From NCBI RefSeq assembly GCF_012911975.1, contig NZ_SMDQ01000023.1, positions 1-64,000 of the forward strand: 64,000 nt of DNA, given 5' to 3'. The DNA comes from Nodosilinea sp. P-1105 (GTDB lineage: Bacteria > Cyanobacteriota > Cyanobacteriia > Phormidesmidales > Phormidesmidaceae). The notes beneath the pieces are model-generated. The model was not told the DNA's origin. It saw only the letters and a program-made list of their open reading frames with translations, and did not search any database. The stretch's first letter is position 1, and each line of letters opens with the position of its first letter. Of the stretch, positions 44,401 through 52,597 are shown one piece after another. The translations under genes and the position numbers were made by a program.

Positions 44401-45540
44401 AAAGATGAGTTTTTGGCGGTGCTGTCCCATGAATTGCGATCGCCCCTCAACCCGATCTTGGGATGGTCTCAACTACTGCAAAGGCGGCAGCCCGACGCTG
44501 CTACCCTAGCCCGTGGCCTAGAAACCATTGAACGCAACGCTAAGCTGCAAACTCAACTGATTGCCGATCTGCTGGATGTATCGCGAATTTTGCAGGGTAA
44601 GCTCAGCTTGGAGGTGGCGGCGGTCAATGTCCAAACCACCATCGAGGCGGCGATGGAGACCGTGCGCCTGGCGGCAGAGGCCAAGGGGATCGAGTTGCGG
44701 CCTCAGTTTGCCCCATCTGTGCCCCCTGTGCTGGGGGACGCTGGTCGCCTCCAGCAGGTGATGTGGAACCTGTTATCCAATGCCATTAAGTTCACCCCAG
44801 AGGGGGGCCTTGTGACCATTCGCTTGGGGCTGATCTGCTCGGACAATGGGGTTGACCAGGCCAAGATTACGGTCACCGATACCGGCAAAGGCATCGATCC
44901 TGCCTTCATTCCTTATATTTTTGAACGGTTTCGCCAAGCCGATAGCAAAACCACCCGTAAGTTTGGTGGTTTAGGTCTGGGGTTGGCGATCGCCCGGCAA
45001 TTGGTCGAATTACATGGGGGTACCATTGCTGCCACCAGTGCTGGTGATGACCAGGGATCTACCTTCACCGTACATCTGCCCATCGCCCGTAGCCCTAACC
45101 CCGCCCAAGCTAGGGATAGCTGCATCTCTCAGGCGCATGGGTCGCACCAGGCTGCCACCTTAGCGGGCATTCGCATTTTAGTAGTTGAAGACGAGGCAGA
45201 TGCCCGCCACTTACTGGTGGTTGTGCTTCAGCAAGCAGGGGCCGAGGTAACGGGCGTGTCCTCTGGCCAACGGGCCTTGCTTACGTTGGCCAATCTAAGT
45301 GTCGATGTTTTGATTAGTGATATCGCTATGCCCGACATGGATGGCTACACCTTAATCGCTCAGGTACGCAGTCAACTGGCCATCCAAGGGCTGCAACCCA
45401 CCATCAAAGCCATAGCCCTAACAGCCTATGCTGGAGACATTAATCAACAAAAAGCGATCGCCGCCGGGTTTGACCATCACTTGAGTAAACCATATGAGCC
45501 CGCTGACTTGATCGCCGCGATCGCCAGATTAGTGGGTTGA
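41470..45540 (+). CDS. Hybrid sensor histidine kinase with GAF and PAS sensors and a C-terminal receiver
   Basis: A soluble 1356-residue kinase without transmembrane helices. The order is: GAF (about 12-160, ARRLEALRRYNILDTPPEAGFD), GAF (170-330), coiled coil (330-375), three PAS domains with PAC-like ends (about 376-500, 505-630, 635-765), GAF (790-955), HisKA with SHELRSPLNPILGW (His about 986), HATPase with NLLSNAIKFTPEGG and GLGLGLAIARQLVELHGG, and REC (about 1228-1352). In REC, VVEDEAD is the acidic pocket and DVLISDIAMPDMDGY holds the phospho-Asp. No chromophore Cys motif for phytochrome is evident. A stand-alone receiver gene converges on it 57 bp away. Confidence 0.93.
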   Translation: MPSVPLPDNEARRLEALRRYNILDTPPEAGFDRITALAARLLDMPIAIVSLVDESRAWFKSCYGVSTQAVQRYSSLCSHAILSDQVLVVPDVRQDPRFAHHPLVQEVLGCRFYAGAPLQTQDGFVLGTLCVLDTQPHERPSTEQQALLADLAAMVMDELELRLAAQRVSEIDTALLAVTQGVATETGEAFFVALVQHLTVALGVDYAYIGLAKGDRQEQIQTVAAFARGQILDNFDYLLNHTPCQEVLRQRQLCCYPSGVKAQFPGAKLLTPLGIDSYAAIPFFDAQGEPLGLLGVMDTKPLTNVKLTEVLLPIFGLRIATEFERLTTDAARQQVQQNLELLVAERTSELSQANVQLQREIAERQHTEAALKKEREMLRVLLENVQAGIVACDETGLLTLFNQAARDFHGLLEQSLPPDQWTEYYDLYQPDGKTPLTKSAVPLFRALRGERVDSAEMVIAPKGKPTRTVLASGQAIATSDGPCHGAVVVMHDITERKQMENALRASEARLSRIFETIPDGILMFDQRGKIVTANSAAEDILRLCRADLTGRTYDQVNWVMITPDGEPLVDAELAFGQVMRTKQSVHGVELAMTHADGTTVTLCVNASPLLDADDQITHMLASISDITERKQAELTLQASEERYRSVIETVAEGIVLQHADGTIFTCNASAEHILGLTADQMMGRTSLDPRWASIHEDGSPFPGDQHPAMVTLRTGEPQSNVVMGVHKPDNTLTWISINTRPLFNPDEPVPFAVVASFFDITDRKLAEAERAQLIREQAARLDAEAAQFRAALLVDISTLLASLLNHTETLQQVADRIVPFFADWCMIDLLHPTHGLERVAIAHSDPAKVDLGWQIHRQYPQYLEDGEGVPKLLRTGQTRLLPTIEAAVLQVVAQDQGHLRKLQALGLKSCIVAPLIARGQALGVIYFMTAESDRTYVAADLALAENVAHQIAIAVDNNRLYQAEQTARSEAEAANRIKDEFLAVLSHELRSPLNPILGWSQLLQRRQPDAATLARGLETIERNAKLQTQLIADLLDVSRILQGKLSLEVAAVNVQTTIEAAMETVRLAAEAKGIELRPQFAPSVPPVLGDAGRLQQVMWNLLSNAIKFTPEGGLVTIRLGLICSDNGVDQAKITVTDTGKGIDPAFIPYIFERFRQADSKTTRKFGGLGLGLAIARQLVELHGGTIAATSAGDDQGSTFTVHLPIARSPNPAQARDSCISQAHGSHQAATLAGIRILVVEDEADARHLLVVVLQQAGAEVTGVSSGQRALLTLANLSVDVLISDIAMPDMDGYTLIAQVRSQLAIQGLQPTIKAIALTAYAGDINQQKAIAAGFDHHLSKPYEPADLIAAIARLVG

Positions 45541-45597
45541 CGTCATACAGCGTATTCCTTAAGGTGGGCGCCTGTGCCCGTAATAAACGAAACTTTT

Positions 45598-45993
45598 CTA
45601 GTCTCGATGGTCCGCTTTAGCCTCTAATAAGGTAGCTACCTTAGATAGCAACTGATCACATTCAACCGGCTTACGAATAAAATTGCCAGGCTCTAATGCT
45701 AACTGCTGGTCGGTATGGATATTGTCATGGGCCGTCACCATCAAGATGGGAATAAAAGGCAAATCTGGATTTTGACGAATCTTACGAGTCACCTCGTAGC
45801 CATTCATACCAGGCATCATGATATCCATCAAAATCAGGTCAGGCAGAAAATCTTTTACCTTAGTTAAGGCTGTACCACCATCAGTCGCAGTTTCCACCTG
45901 ATATCCTTCCGTTTCTAAAATAGTTTGGAGGAAAAAGATATTATCATCGATGTCATCGACGACCAAAATTTGAAAGTCAGAGGGAACGCACAC
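45598..45993 (-). CDS. Single-domain response regulator (CheY-like)
   Basis: The 131-residue receiver has ILVVDDIDDN, the phospho-acceptor in LPDLILMDIMMPGMNGYEV, MVTAHDN (switch Thr) and FIRKPVE (Lys). There is no output domain. The start appears to be GTG 45993 (MCVPSDFQIL). It converges on the large hybrid kinase and could relay or quench its signal, which is inference from proximity. Confidence 0.9.
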   Translation of the reverse strand: MCVPSDFQILVVDDIDDNIFFLQTILETEGYQVETATDGGTALTKVKDFLPDLILMDIMMPGMNGYEVTRKIRQNPDLPFIPILMVTAHDNIHTDQQLALEPGNFIRKPVECDQLLSKVATLLEAKADHRD

Positions 45994-46273
45994 GATAAAA
46001 AACTTGTAGAAATCTTTGATTTTTTACAGTTTAATCGATGAGCGTTTATACCCACCTCACACTTCAGACACAGATTGATTCCAGTATACGTTCCACAATA
46101 AAGATGGACCGGACCATTTTGACCAAGAACCAAAGCATCTGCCGTCAGAGAAAGGCAAAGGAATAATCGACCTAAGCGTGTGTCAATTAAACACTTATCC
46201 GAAGTCTGATCGCGACCAGCCCAACAGACCAGGTTCGCGTCCTGGAAATGGATGCTTCTTTAGTTGGGATACT

Positions 46274-46492
46274 CTAAAGCAAGGATAGTTCCACCACGCC
46301 AGCGATCGCGCTAGCCAAGGCTGCAACCATAACATAACGGGGCGGCGTAAACGGCTTGCGACGCTGGGCCCGACGCTTTAAGGCCCCGTAAATGTGGGGC
46401 GCACCCAACAGAAAGAAGAGAATGCCTAAGATGCTGGTACTGGCAGGCGACCGACCCAAATAAGAACTGCTTTGATTGGCTAACATTAGCAA
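46274..46492 (-). CDS. Small two-helix membrane protein, hypothetical
   Basis: 72 residues with hydrophobic segments at about 20-36 (ILGILFFLLGAPHIYG) and 52-71 (YVMVAALASAIAGVVELSLL) joined by a basic loop (KRRAQRRKPFTPPR). This is a hairpin-like inner or thylakoid membrane protein. No family is recognised. The start may be the second Met (46486). Confidence 0.55.
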   Translation of the reverse strand: MLMLANQSSSYLGRSPASTSILGILFFLLGAPHIYGALKRRAQRRKPFTPPRYVMVAALASAIAGVVELSLL

Positions 46493-46728
46493 AAATCCAA
46501 ATTCGTCAAAGACAACTGGTCAGCGAGGCTCCAAGGGTTAGCAGAACTGCACAGAATGCCGTTATCCAACAAGGGGCTTAACTATTCGTTACATTAGCTC
46601 GACCCGTTTCACTCCGACAAGAGTATTTATGCCCAGGCGCTGGTGATCGCTGTAACAGTCCCCTACGGAGGCGAATGCTTGAGGCTAGTAAGGAAGGCAG
46701 AAATATGACCACCTAGGCTGAGGGTGTC

Positions 46729-46776
46729 AGGTGTCGGGTGTCAGGTGTCAGGTGTCGGGTGTCAGGTGTCAGGAAT
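46729..46776. repeat. Heptamer tandem repeat (GGTGTCA/GGTGTCG)
   Basis: Seven 7-bp units alternate between GGTGTCA and GGTGTCG. Related units occur at 22318, 33740 and 54648. Nearby 46832-46855 (GGTGCATT/AATGCACC) is a second hairpin repeat. No gene is visible in 46493-46899. Confidence 0.85.
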
Positions 46777-46899
46777 GGTGGGCCGACTTATGCTTCAGAG
46801 TACTAGCCATTGGTTCTTCTTTTTTTAGAGTGGTGCATTGCTCCGCGAATGCACCCTACGGTACTTTTTCGTTTTTTGTTCTTCCTTCTTCCCTCTTCC

Positions 46900-47910
46900 C
46901 TATGTGGCCAAATACTGGGTAATCTGACGCAAGGCCTCAACCCCTTGAACGTCTTTGGCAAAGAAAGGCACCTGAAAGTGCGGTAACTGGCGAAAGTCCC
47001 GCTGTATCTGGCGCAAGTAGGCTGCTTCCTGGTGCCGCCGGGTCTCAAAAAAGTCCCCTGAGGCCGTTTCAGGTAAGACACGGTTAATCACCAGCGCGGC
47101 CACGGGAATCTGCCCCTGGCGCAGGGCGGCCAGGGCTTTTTGGCTTTCCAGAATCGGTAACTTTTCTGGAATCAGCACCAGCAAAAAAGCGGTCATGGTG
47201 GGGTCCAGCAGGAGACGTCTGGCTCGATAAAATCGCCGCTGGCGCTCGGTGAGGATCTGCCGGATTTGCTCGGTTCGCCAATCCTGAGGGGGCGGCTCGG
47301 GTAGCAACGCCTGGCTGTCCCCTACCTGGCGGAACATGCGCCCCAGATCTGCCGATCGCTGCCGACGGCTAAGTAATCCATCGGTCCAGGCGGCCATCAA
47401 TTGGGGCAGGGACAGCAGCCGCAGAGTGTGTCCGGTGGGGGCGGTGTCAAAAATAATCCGGTCGTACCGCTGTAGCCCGTCATCCATCAGCTGGCTCAGG
47501 CGCTCTAGCAGGGCTGCCTCCAGAGTGCCTGGAGCCAGGCGAGTCAGGTCCATCTGTCGATCAACCTCGCTGTAAAGATGGGGTTTCACCCAATTCCGCA
47601 GGTTTTGTTTGACCGTACCAATGTAGCGGTCTGCCTCCGCCTCAGGATCAATTTCTAACCCCCAAAGGTGGGGCAGCAGTTGCCGATCGCGATCGCCCAG
47701 CGACTGCCCAAAAATATCCCCCAGGGAATGGGCCGGATCGGTGGAAACCACCAGACAGTTACAGCCCTGGTCTGCCGCCATCAGCCCCAGGGTGGCGGCG
47801 GTGGTGGTTTTGCCCACGCCCCCCTTGCCCCCCACAAAAATCAGTTGCTGCCGGCCTAAGCCTAAAGCCGCCCATGGTTGAGGCTCGATGATATCACCTG
47901 TAGTAGCCAT
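46900..47910 (-). CDS. ArsA/Get3-family ATPase
   Basis: A 336-residue deviant-Walker ATPase: LIFVGGKGGVGKTTTAATLG (P-loop at about 25-40), switch-like STDPAHSLGDIFGQSLGD, and DTAPTGHTLRLLSLPQLMAAW. It is the single-domain type, which in eukaryotes inserts tail-anchored proteins and in bacteria is mostly uncharacterised. No arsenite pump or arsD is linked. Instead it is the third gene of an operon with cstA and a small protein ending in Cys-Cys, 11 bp downstream of the latter. That context suggests a role in handling the CC-ending protein or the transporter. Confidence 0.88.
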   Translation of the reverse strand: MATTGDIIEPQPWAALGLGRQQLIFVGGKGGVGKTTTAATLGLMAADQGCNCLVVSTDPAHSLGDIFGQSLGDRDRQLLPHLWGLEIDPEAEADRYIGTVKQNLRNWVKPHLYSEVDRQMDLTRLAPGTLEAALLERLSQLMDDGLQRYDRIIFDTAPTGHTLRLLSLPQLMAAWTDGLLSRRQRSADLGRMFRQVGDSQALLPEPPPQDWRTEQIRQILTERQRRFYRARRLLLDPTMTAFLLVLIPEKLPILESQKALAALRQGQIPVAALVINRVLPETASGDFFETRRHQEAAYLRQIQRDFRQLPHFQVPFFAKDVQGVEALRQITQYLAT

Positions 47911-47921
47911 AGCTGTTGCCG

Positions 47922-48194
47922 TTAACAGCAGCGGATATTATCCAGGGGTGATTGATCCATGCCCTGACGCTGGTGCCACTGGTGGAAATCATCGTAAAGC
48001 AAGGGTAGCAATTCTAAGGTGTAGAAACTCACTGGGTTGGGCACCCCCAACATTTCTGAGAATACCAACAGCATAAACAGATCATCGCGATCCCGCTGTT
48101 CTCGGGCCAGCTGCTGACGGTAGGGAGCCTGGTAAAACTCCTCCAGCCAGTAACGTAGATGCTGATAGATATGTTGCCAGCGCATTGATTTCAT
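47922..48194 (-). CDS. Small protein ending in Cys-Cys (cory-CC-star-like)
   Basis: The 90-residue protein begins MKSMRWQHIYQHLRYWLEEF and ends SPLDNIRCC followed by the stop. I recall a family called cory-CC-star defined by this terminal Cys pair and by proximity to ArsA-type ATPases; this is from memory. Enterobacterial YbdD/YjiX, the small partners of CstA-type carriers, also end in RCC as I recall. That makes an analogous partner role likely. It is aromatic-rich, with no membrane helix. It sits 29 bp after cstA and 11 bp before the ATPase gene. Confidence 0.75.
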   Translation of the reverse strand: MKSMRWQHIYQHLRYWLEEFYQAPYRQQLAREQRDRDDLFMLLVFSEMLGVPNPVSFYTLELLPLLYDDFHQWHQRQGMDQSPLDNIRCC

Positions 48195-48223
48195 CGGCTA
48201 ACGCCCATCGCTACCCTATGAGG

Positions 48224-49885
48224 TTACTCTACGACCTGCTCAGCCCTGGCTTCTAATCGGGCTCGGTTGAAGACCACCGCCGATTCTAGAACCACCCACA
48301 CCGCTGCAACCAAGATCAACACATCAAGCAACAGCAAGAAGTAGTTGCCCTGGTTCCAAAAGTCTCCTAATTGAATCAGCAGGGCTAAAACGGTCATCAA
48401 CAGCACAAACACCAGCGGCACCAGGGTATACCAGTAGGGGCGGGCCAGCTTCACCAGCAGCACACTGATCACCAGCAGGGTTAGCGCCGCCAGCAACTGA
48501 TTGGTGGTACCAAACAGCGGCCAAATGGTCATGCCGCCGGTACCAGCGGTGCCCCCCGCCCCAAAGGCGAGAATTAAACAGGTGATTACCGCCAGAGAGG
48601 TTGACACATATCGATTGGTCAGGGCTGGCAGTTGGTAAATCTGCCCCCATTCTTGGATAATGTAGCGCTGCAAGCGCACCCCAGTGTCCATGGTGGTGCC
48701 AGCAAACAACACTGCAATCACCGCCAATAGGGTGGTCGCAAACCCCACCGGCAGACCCAAGCCATTGTGCATAATGTTAGCTCCCCCCTGCACAAAAGCA
48801 CCGACACCCCCAGCCGCAAAGGACTGGTAGAACTCCTGCCAATCGCCCAGGGTGGCAAAACCGGCGGTGGTGGCCAGAATGGTAGCTAGGGCTAGGGATC
48901 CTTCACCGACGGCCCCTAAGTAACCCACAGGCCGAGCATCGGTTTCCTTGTCAAGCTGTTTCGAGGATGTCCCAGAGGATACCAGGCCATGGAAACCCGA
49001 AATTGCCCCACAGGCAATGGTGACAAAGAGTAAGGGAACTAAAGCCGGGGCATCCGCAGGTACCGCTGGATTCAAAGCTGGCGCTACCACGGTAGGGTTT
49101 GAGATCAAAACTGCCAGGTAAAGAATGCCCAGGCCCAAAAACAACTGCAAGGAGTTGATGTAGTCACGGGGTTGAAGTAGCAACCAAACTGGCAACAATG
49201 AGGCGATAAAGGCGTAGGCAAAGAGTAACAGAATCCAGGTGGTTGCTCCTAGTTCGGGGGCTGGTAATACATCCCCCAGGTAAACCATAAAGTACAGAAT
49301 GGCGAGGCCGCCCAGAGAAGGCCAAAGTAATCCCATCCCCCGGCGATATAGCAAGTAGCCAATGGCCAAAGCCACCACAATGGCACTCCAGGCAGGTAAA
49401 ACACTGCTGCCGAAATTGACAAATAGGTTGGCAATAACCACGGCAAAAACCGCATTGACCATCAATAAGACGAGGAAAATCACAATCATAAACAGGCTGC
49501 GAGCCCGCCTACCTACCACATCCTCTGTTAGGGCACCAATGGAGCGGCCCTGGTTGCGCACACTGGCCCAAAGGGCTCCAAAGTCATGTACTCCACCAAT
49601 GAAGACGGTACCAAAAACCACCCAGAGAAACGCGGGTAGCCACCCCCAAATCACAGCGATGGCTGGCCCCACAATTGGGGCTGCCCCAGCCACAGAGGTA
49701 AAATGATGCCCCCAAAGAACCAAAGGCTTGGTCGGTACATAGTCAACGCCATCTTCATAGGCGTGGGCCGGGGTCACAGCCTCGGGGCGGAGGCGATAGA
49801 CCCGCTTAGCAATCCATCGTGAGTAAAACCGATAGCCCAGAAAAAATCCAAGCCATCCTAAGATCGCCAGGAGTGCGGCACTCAT
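48224..49885 (-). CDS. cstA: CstA-family transporter (carbon starvation protein A)
   Basis: From ATG 49885 (MSAALLAILGWLGFFLGYRF) the protein has 553 residues and about 16 helices; the frame runs back to 49939 but without family sequence. It has the CstA segments YVPTKPLVLWGHHFTSVAGAAPIVGPAIAV, HDFGALWASVRNQGRSIGALT and CGAISGFHGLVSSGTSSKQL. E. coli homologues CstA and BtsT take up peptides and pyruvate. It is first of a three-gene leftward operon with a CC-ending protein and an ArsA-type ATPase. Confidence 0.93.
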   Translation of the reverse strand: MSAALLAILGWLGFFLGYRFYSRWIAKRVYRLRPEAVTPAHAYEDGVDYVPTKPLVLWGHHFTSVAGAAPIVGPAIAVIWGWLPAFLWVVFGTVFIGGVHDFGALWASVRNQGRSIGALTEDVVGRRARSLFMIVIFLVLLMVNAVFAVVIANLFVNFGSSVLPAWSAIVVALAIGYLLYRRGMGLLWPSLGGLAILYFMVYLGDVLPAPELGATTWILLLFAYAFIASLLPVWLLLQPRDYINSLQLFLGLGILYLAVLISNPTVVAPALNPAVPADAPALVPLLFVTIACGAISGFHGLVSSGTSSKQLDKETDARPVGYLGAVGEGSLALATILATTAGFATLGDWQEFYQSFAAGGVGAFVQGGANIMHNGLGLPVGFATTLLAVIAVLFAGTTMDTGVRLQRYIIQEWGQIYQLPALTNRYVSTSLAVITCLILAFGAGGTAGTGGMTIWPLFGTTNQLLAALTLLVISVLLVKLARPYWYTLVPLVFVLLMTVLALLIQLGDFWNQGNYFLLLLDVLILVAAVWVVLESAVVFNRARLEARAEQVVE

Positions 49886-50373
49886 TGCTTGTGATCTCCT
49901 CAAACAGTGTAGGGGGACGTTAGCCCTAAAAGATATCATCGAGAGGACCCTGGTCTATAGGTCACTTAAACAATCGATTCACATTTGCAACATTCTGGTA
50001 ACAGTTCTAGGTTGAACAGCTGGCTTTACCTGAACTGCGCCGACACCAATGGAGGCCGTCAGCCTGTGGATGTCAGCTGGAAGCGGCCAGGTCTATCTGT
50101 TGAATTGGCAACGTTTCTAAGCTCCTAACTCTTCAAACAGAGCATATTGGATCCGTACGTTTTAATAAAAATCCTTGCAGGATCTACCAAACTGTGGGAG
50201 TTTTTTGTAACCTTAAAAACCCCTGTATCTTGATCGGGTTTTCGGGGTTTAGCCCCCTACTTCCCCCTATGGTTAGTGCTGGCCAAGGGTTGAAAGACAG
50301 GATGCGGGCTGTCTAGGCTTTGCTGGTCAAGCACTTTAGCGTTTATGGCAGAGAGACTTGTACTTAGAGGTTT

Positions 50374-51756
50374 GTGATGAGGCGTCAACTTGTTCTGGCT
50401 GGGACCATTGGGTTTACCTTAGGCCTGGCCGCGTGCAGTATTCCTGAGTCGATGAGCTATGGAACTCCAGCCCAGGCTGAGACCACAACTGCGGCCCCAG
50501 GACCACCTGGATCTAACTATGAGGTGTGGGCCTTAGACCAGGCCGATACCCATGCTGATGGCGGTGGTCTGCTGTATATCTGGAGTGGGCCAGCTTTGAG
50601 AGCCCCGGCGGGAGCCCAGCAAGCGGCAGATCCAGCGGCTGTTGCCCCAGAGGTGTATGACCTGGCTGACGCCGCGATCGCCGCAGGGTGCCCGGTGGCC
50701 AAGCGTCCTCACATGTCGCTGGTCAACCACGGTCAGCCCTACCCGACCCATGTGATTGTCGCTAACGTCGCTTCCGGCGATATCCACTTCTTTGACGTGG
50801 AGACTCGCGACATCGTCGGCTGTGTGAATGTGGTCGATGCTGGTGGCATCGGCACTGTACAGGCCCATGCTGCCTTTGCCACCCCCGACAACAGTATGGT
50901 GATTGTGGCGGACATGGCTGGCAATGCCCTGCACAAGATTGCCACCGACTACGACAACAACCAGTTCGAGTTGGTTGAAACCTTAAACCTGCGTCCCTAC
51001 GCCGATCAGGTGGGCACTGAAAGTGTCGTCCCCATTTGCCACAACTTTACGGCTGATAGCCAGCACGCCTATGTCACCCTGGCTGGAGGGGGGGTCGCGG
51101 TGGTCGGCACAGGCTCTGGGGATGGGTCTACCCCGATGACCGTGGACCACATTTACCCGGCGGATCAAGTCCCTGGTATTGGTTGTGGGGCGTTCCCGCT
51201 GGATGACGAAGACATCATGCTGACCAATGGAGAAAGTGGCGCCCAGGGGGGAGATGACTTCCTGTTTGTGTTCGATACCAGCCAGCGCCCTACCTTCCCC
51301 GACCCAGTCACCATCGAGCTGCCTGGGGATGACACCCATGGCTCCGAAATTTGTCGCGACCAGGATGGCAAACCCTGGGTTTGGACCTTTATGCGGGTCA
51401 GCAACGATGTCAATATCATTGACTTAGAGACCAATGAAGTGGTCTCGACCCTGCCCATGGGCCGTCCCTTTAGCCCAGACCCCAAACCTGATTTAGCCTG
51501 GGCCGCCAACAACAAGATGTATGTCAGCTTGCGGGGGCCAAAGCCACTAACCGCCATTGGCAGCCTGCAGAATCCCGAGCGCACCCCTGGGGTGGCCATC
51601 CTGGATATGGCGGCTGACTGTCAGTCTTTTGAATGGCCGGAACGCAATCTACTGCCCATGGAAGACAACCCGAATCGGGTCACCCTCGACGACGGCAGAG
51701 AGGTCTCTGCCTCTGATCCCCATGGCTTAGAAATTGTCTGGCGTCCCGCCCGTTAA
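50374..51756 (+). CDS. Lipoprotein with YncE-like beta-propeller
   Basis: A 460-residue exported protein. The N-terminus MMRRQLVLAGTIGFTLGLAACS is a lipoprotein signal with the cysteine near 21. The mature part has repeated blade motifs (VIVANVASGDIHFFDVETRD, MVIVADMAGNALHKI, HAYVTLAGGGVAVVGTG, NDVNIIDLETNEVVSTLPMG) of the YncE/cytochrome-d1-like propeller type. Several Cys/His positions (GCPVAKRPHMS, PICHNFT, GIGCGAFP) could form disulfides or bind metal. Substrate and function are unknown. The 488 bp upstream (49886-50373) hold no ORF. Confidence 0.75.
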   Translation: MMRRQLVLAGTIGFTLGLAACSIPESMSYGTPAQAETTTAAPGPPGSNYEVWALDQADTHADGGGLLYIWSGPALRAPAGAQQAADPAAVAPEVYDLADAAIAAGCPVAKRPHMSLVNHGQPYPTHVIVANVASGDIHFFDVETRDIVGCVNVVDAGGIGTVQAHAAFATPDNSMVIVADMAGNALHKIATDYDNNQFELVETLNLRPYADQVGTESVVPICHNFTADSQHAYVTLAGGGVAVVGTGSGDGSTPMTVDHIYPADQVPGIGCGAFPLDDEDIMLTNGESGAQGGDDFLFVFDTSQRPTFPDPVTIELPGDDTHGSEICRDQDGKPWVWTFMRVSNDVNIIDLETNEVVSTLPMGRPFSPDPKPDLAWAANNKMYVSLRGPKPLTAIGSLQNPERTPGVAILDMAADCQSFEWPERNLLPMEDNPNRVTLDDGREVSASDPHGLEIVWRPAR

Positions 51757-51794
51757 CGAGAGGCTAATACCAAGGTGATCTCTAGGAAAGATTT

Positions 51795-51882
51795 TCCCTA
51801 TGTGTAGGATGGACAAAGGGCCTTGCCCGTGCCCATAAGCTATCGAGCGATGGGCACGCAAACGTTGCTTATCCTAAGAGGG
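51795..51882. repeat. Nested palindromic repeat after the lipoprotein gene
   Basis: CGTGCCCAT (51828-51836) and ATGGGCACG (51850-51858) are exact complements, and an outer TAGGAT/ATCCTA pair encloses them. This is a hairpin repeat of the kind common in cyanobacterial intergenic DNA and may also help termination. Confidence 0.65.
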
Positions 51883-51980
51883 TATTTTGTGATCCAGAGA
51901 TTGCCCAGGTCCAGCTTGGGATCTGGAGTTTTTCCACAGGCAGAACGCCAGGTCTGGACTGGACTTTGGTTGAGAACTCG

Positions 51981-52454
51981 TTAGTGCCGACGGCAAAGGC
52001 GCCCGATTTGGCCACTGGTAGCGGTCAAGTAGTCTTGGGGGGCCAGCCATAGCATCAGCCCGCGCTTGCCTGCTGATACGGCAATGGTGTCAAAGGTGAG
52101 GATGGACTCATCCACGTACACAGGGTAGGGCTTTTTAGTGCCCAGGGCGGTGACGCCGCCGCGAATGTAGCCGGTGAGGGGCTGTACGGCTTTGAGTGGG
52201 ACGGTTTCAATTTTGCGATCGCCGGTCAGCGCCGCAAATGCCTTTAAATCTAACTGGGTGTCACCGGGAATGACCGCCAGGCAAATCCCCTGGCGATCGC
52301 CCTGAGCCACCAGGGTTTTAAACACCTGGGCTGGGGGCAACCCTAGCTTACTAGCGGTGCTGTCCGCTGCCAGGTCATCGGCATCGACCTCATAGTGGAG
52401 TAGCTGGTATGGCAGTTGCAGGCGATCGAGGATACGGGCTGCGTTGGTTTTCAT
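51981..52454 (-). CDS. ybaK: Cys-tRNA(Pro)/Cys-tRNA(Cys) deacylase YbaK
   Basis: The 157-residue protein (from MKTNAARILDRLQLPYQLLH) is a free-standing editing domain of the YbaK/EbsC type: AQVFKTLVAQGD (catalytic Lys), LAVIPGDTQLDLKAFAALTG, and ALGTKKPYPVYVDES. YbaK hydrolyses mischarged Cys-tRNA(Pro). The frame opens at 52490, but that part lies over a terminator hairpin, so 52454 is preferred. Confidence 0.9.
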   Translation of the reverse strand: MKTNAARILDRLQLPYQLLHYEVDADDLAADSTASKLGLPPAQVFKTLVAQGDRQGICLAVIPGDTQLDLKAFAALTGDRKIETVPLKAVQPLTGYIRGGVTALGTKKPYPVYVDESILTFDTIAVSAGKRGLMLWLAPQDYLTATSGQIGRLCRRH

Positions 52455-52476
52455 GGACTGAGCTAGATTTGAAGAC

Positions 52477-52506
52477 AAAAGCCGCTGCACATCGCTGTGC
52501 AGCGGC
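52477..52506 (-). terminator. Rho-independent terminator of the NCS2 permease gene
   Basis: On the minus strand GCCGCTGCAC pairs exactly with GTGCAGCGGC (arms 52497-52506 and 52481-52490) and is followed by TTTT. It lies 92 bp after the permease stop and just before ybaK. Confidence 0.85.
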
Positions 52507-52597
52507 CTAATAAATGAGATGGAGGTTGAATGTCATACGGTCTCAGCGAGTAGACCAAGAAATTCTCTAGCCGAGACTCCCTGCACGACTAAGATGC

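Noticed and set aside
46200-46260. Possible tRNA (AGGTTCGCGTCCTGG resembles a T-arm)
   Set aside because: No matching acceptor stem, D-arm or anticodon arm could be built around it.
46731-46922. 63-codon ORF over the GGTGTCA heptamers
   Set aside because: Translation of tandem repeats followed by an AT-rich hairpin repeat.
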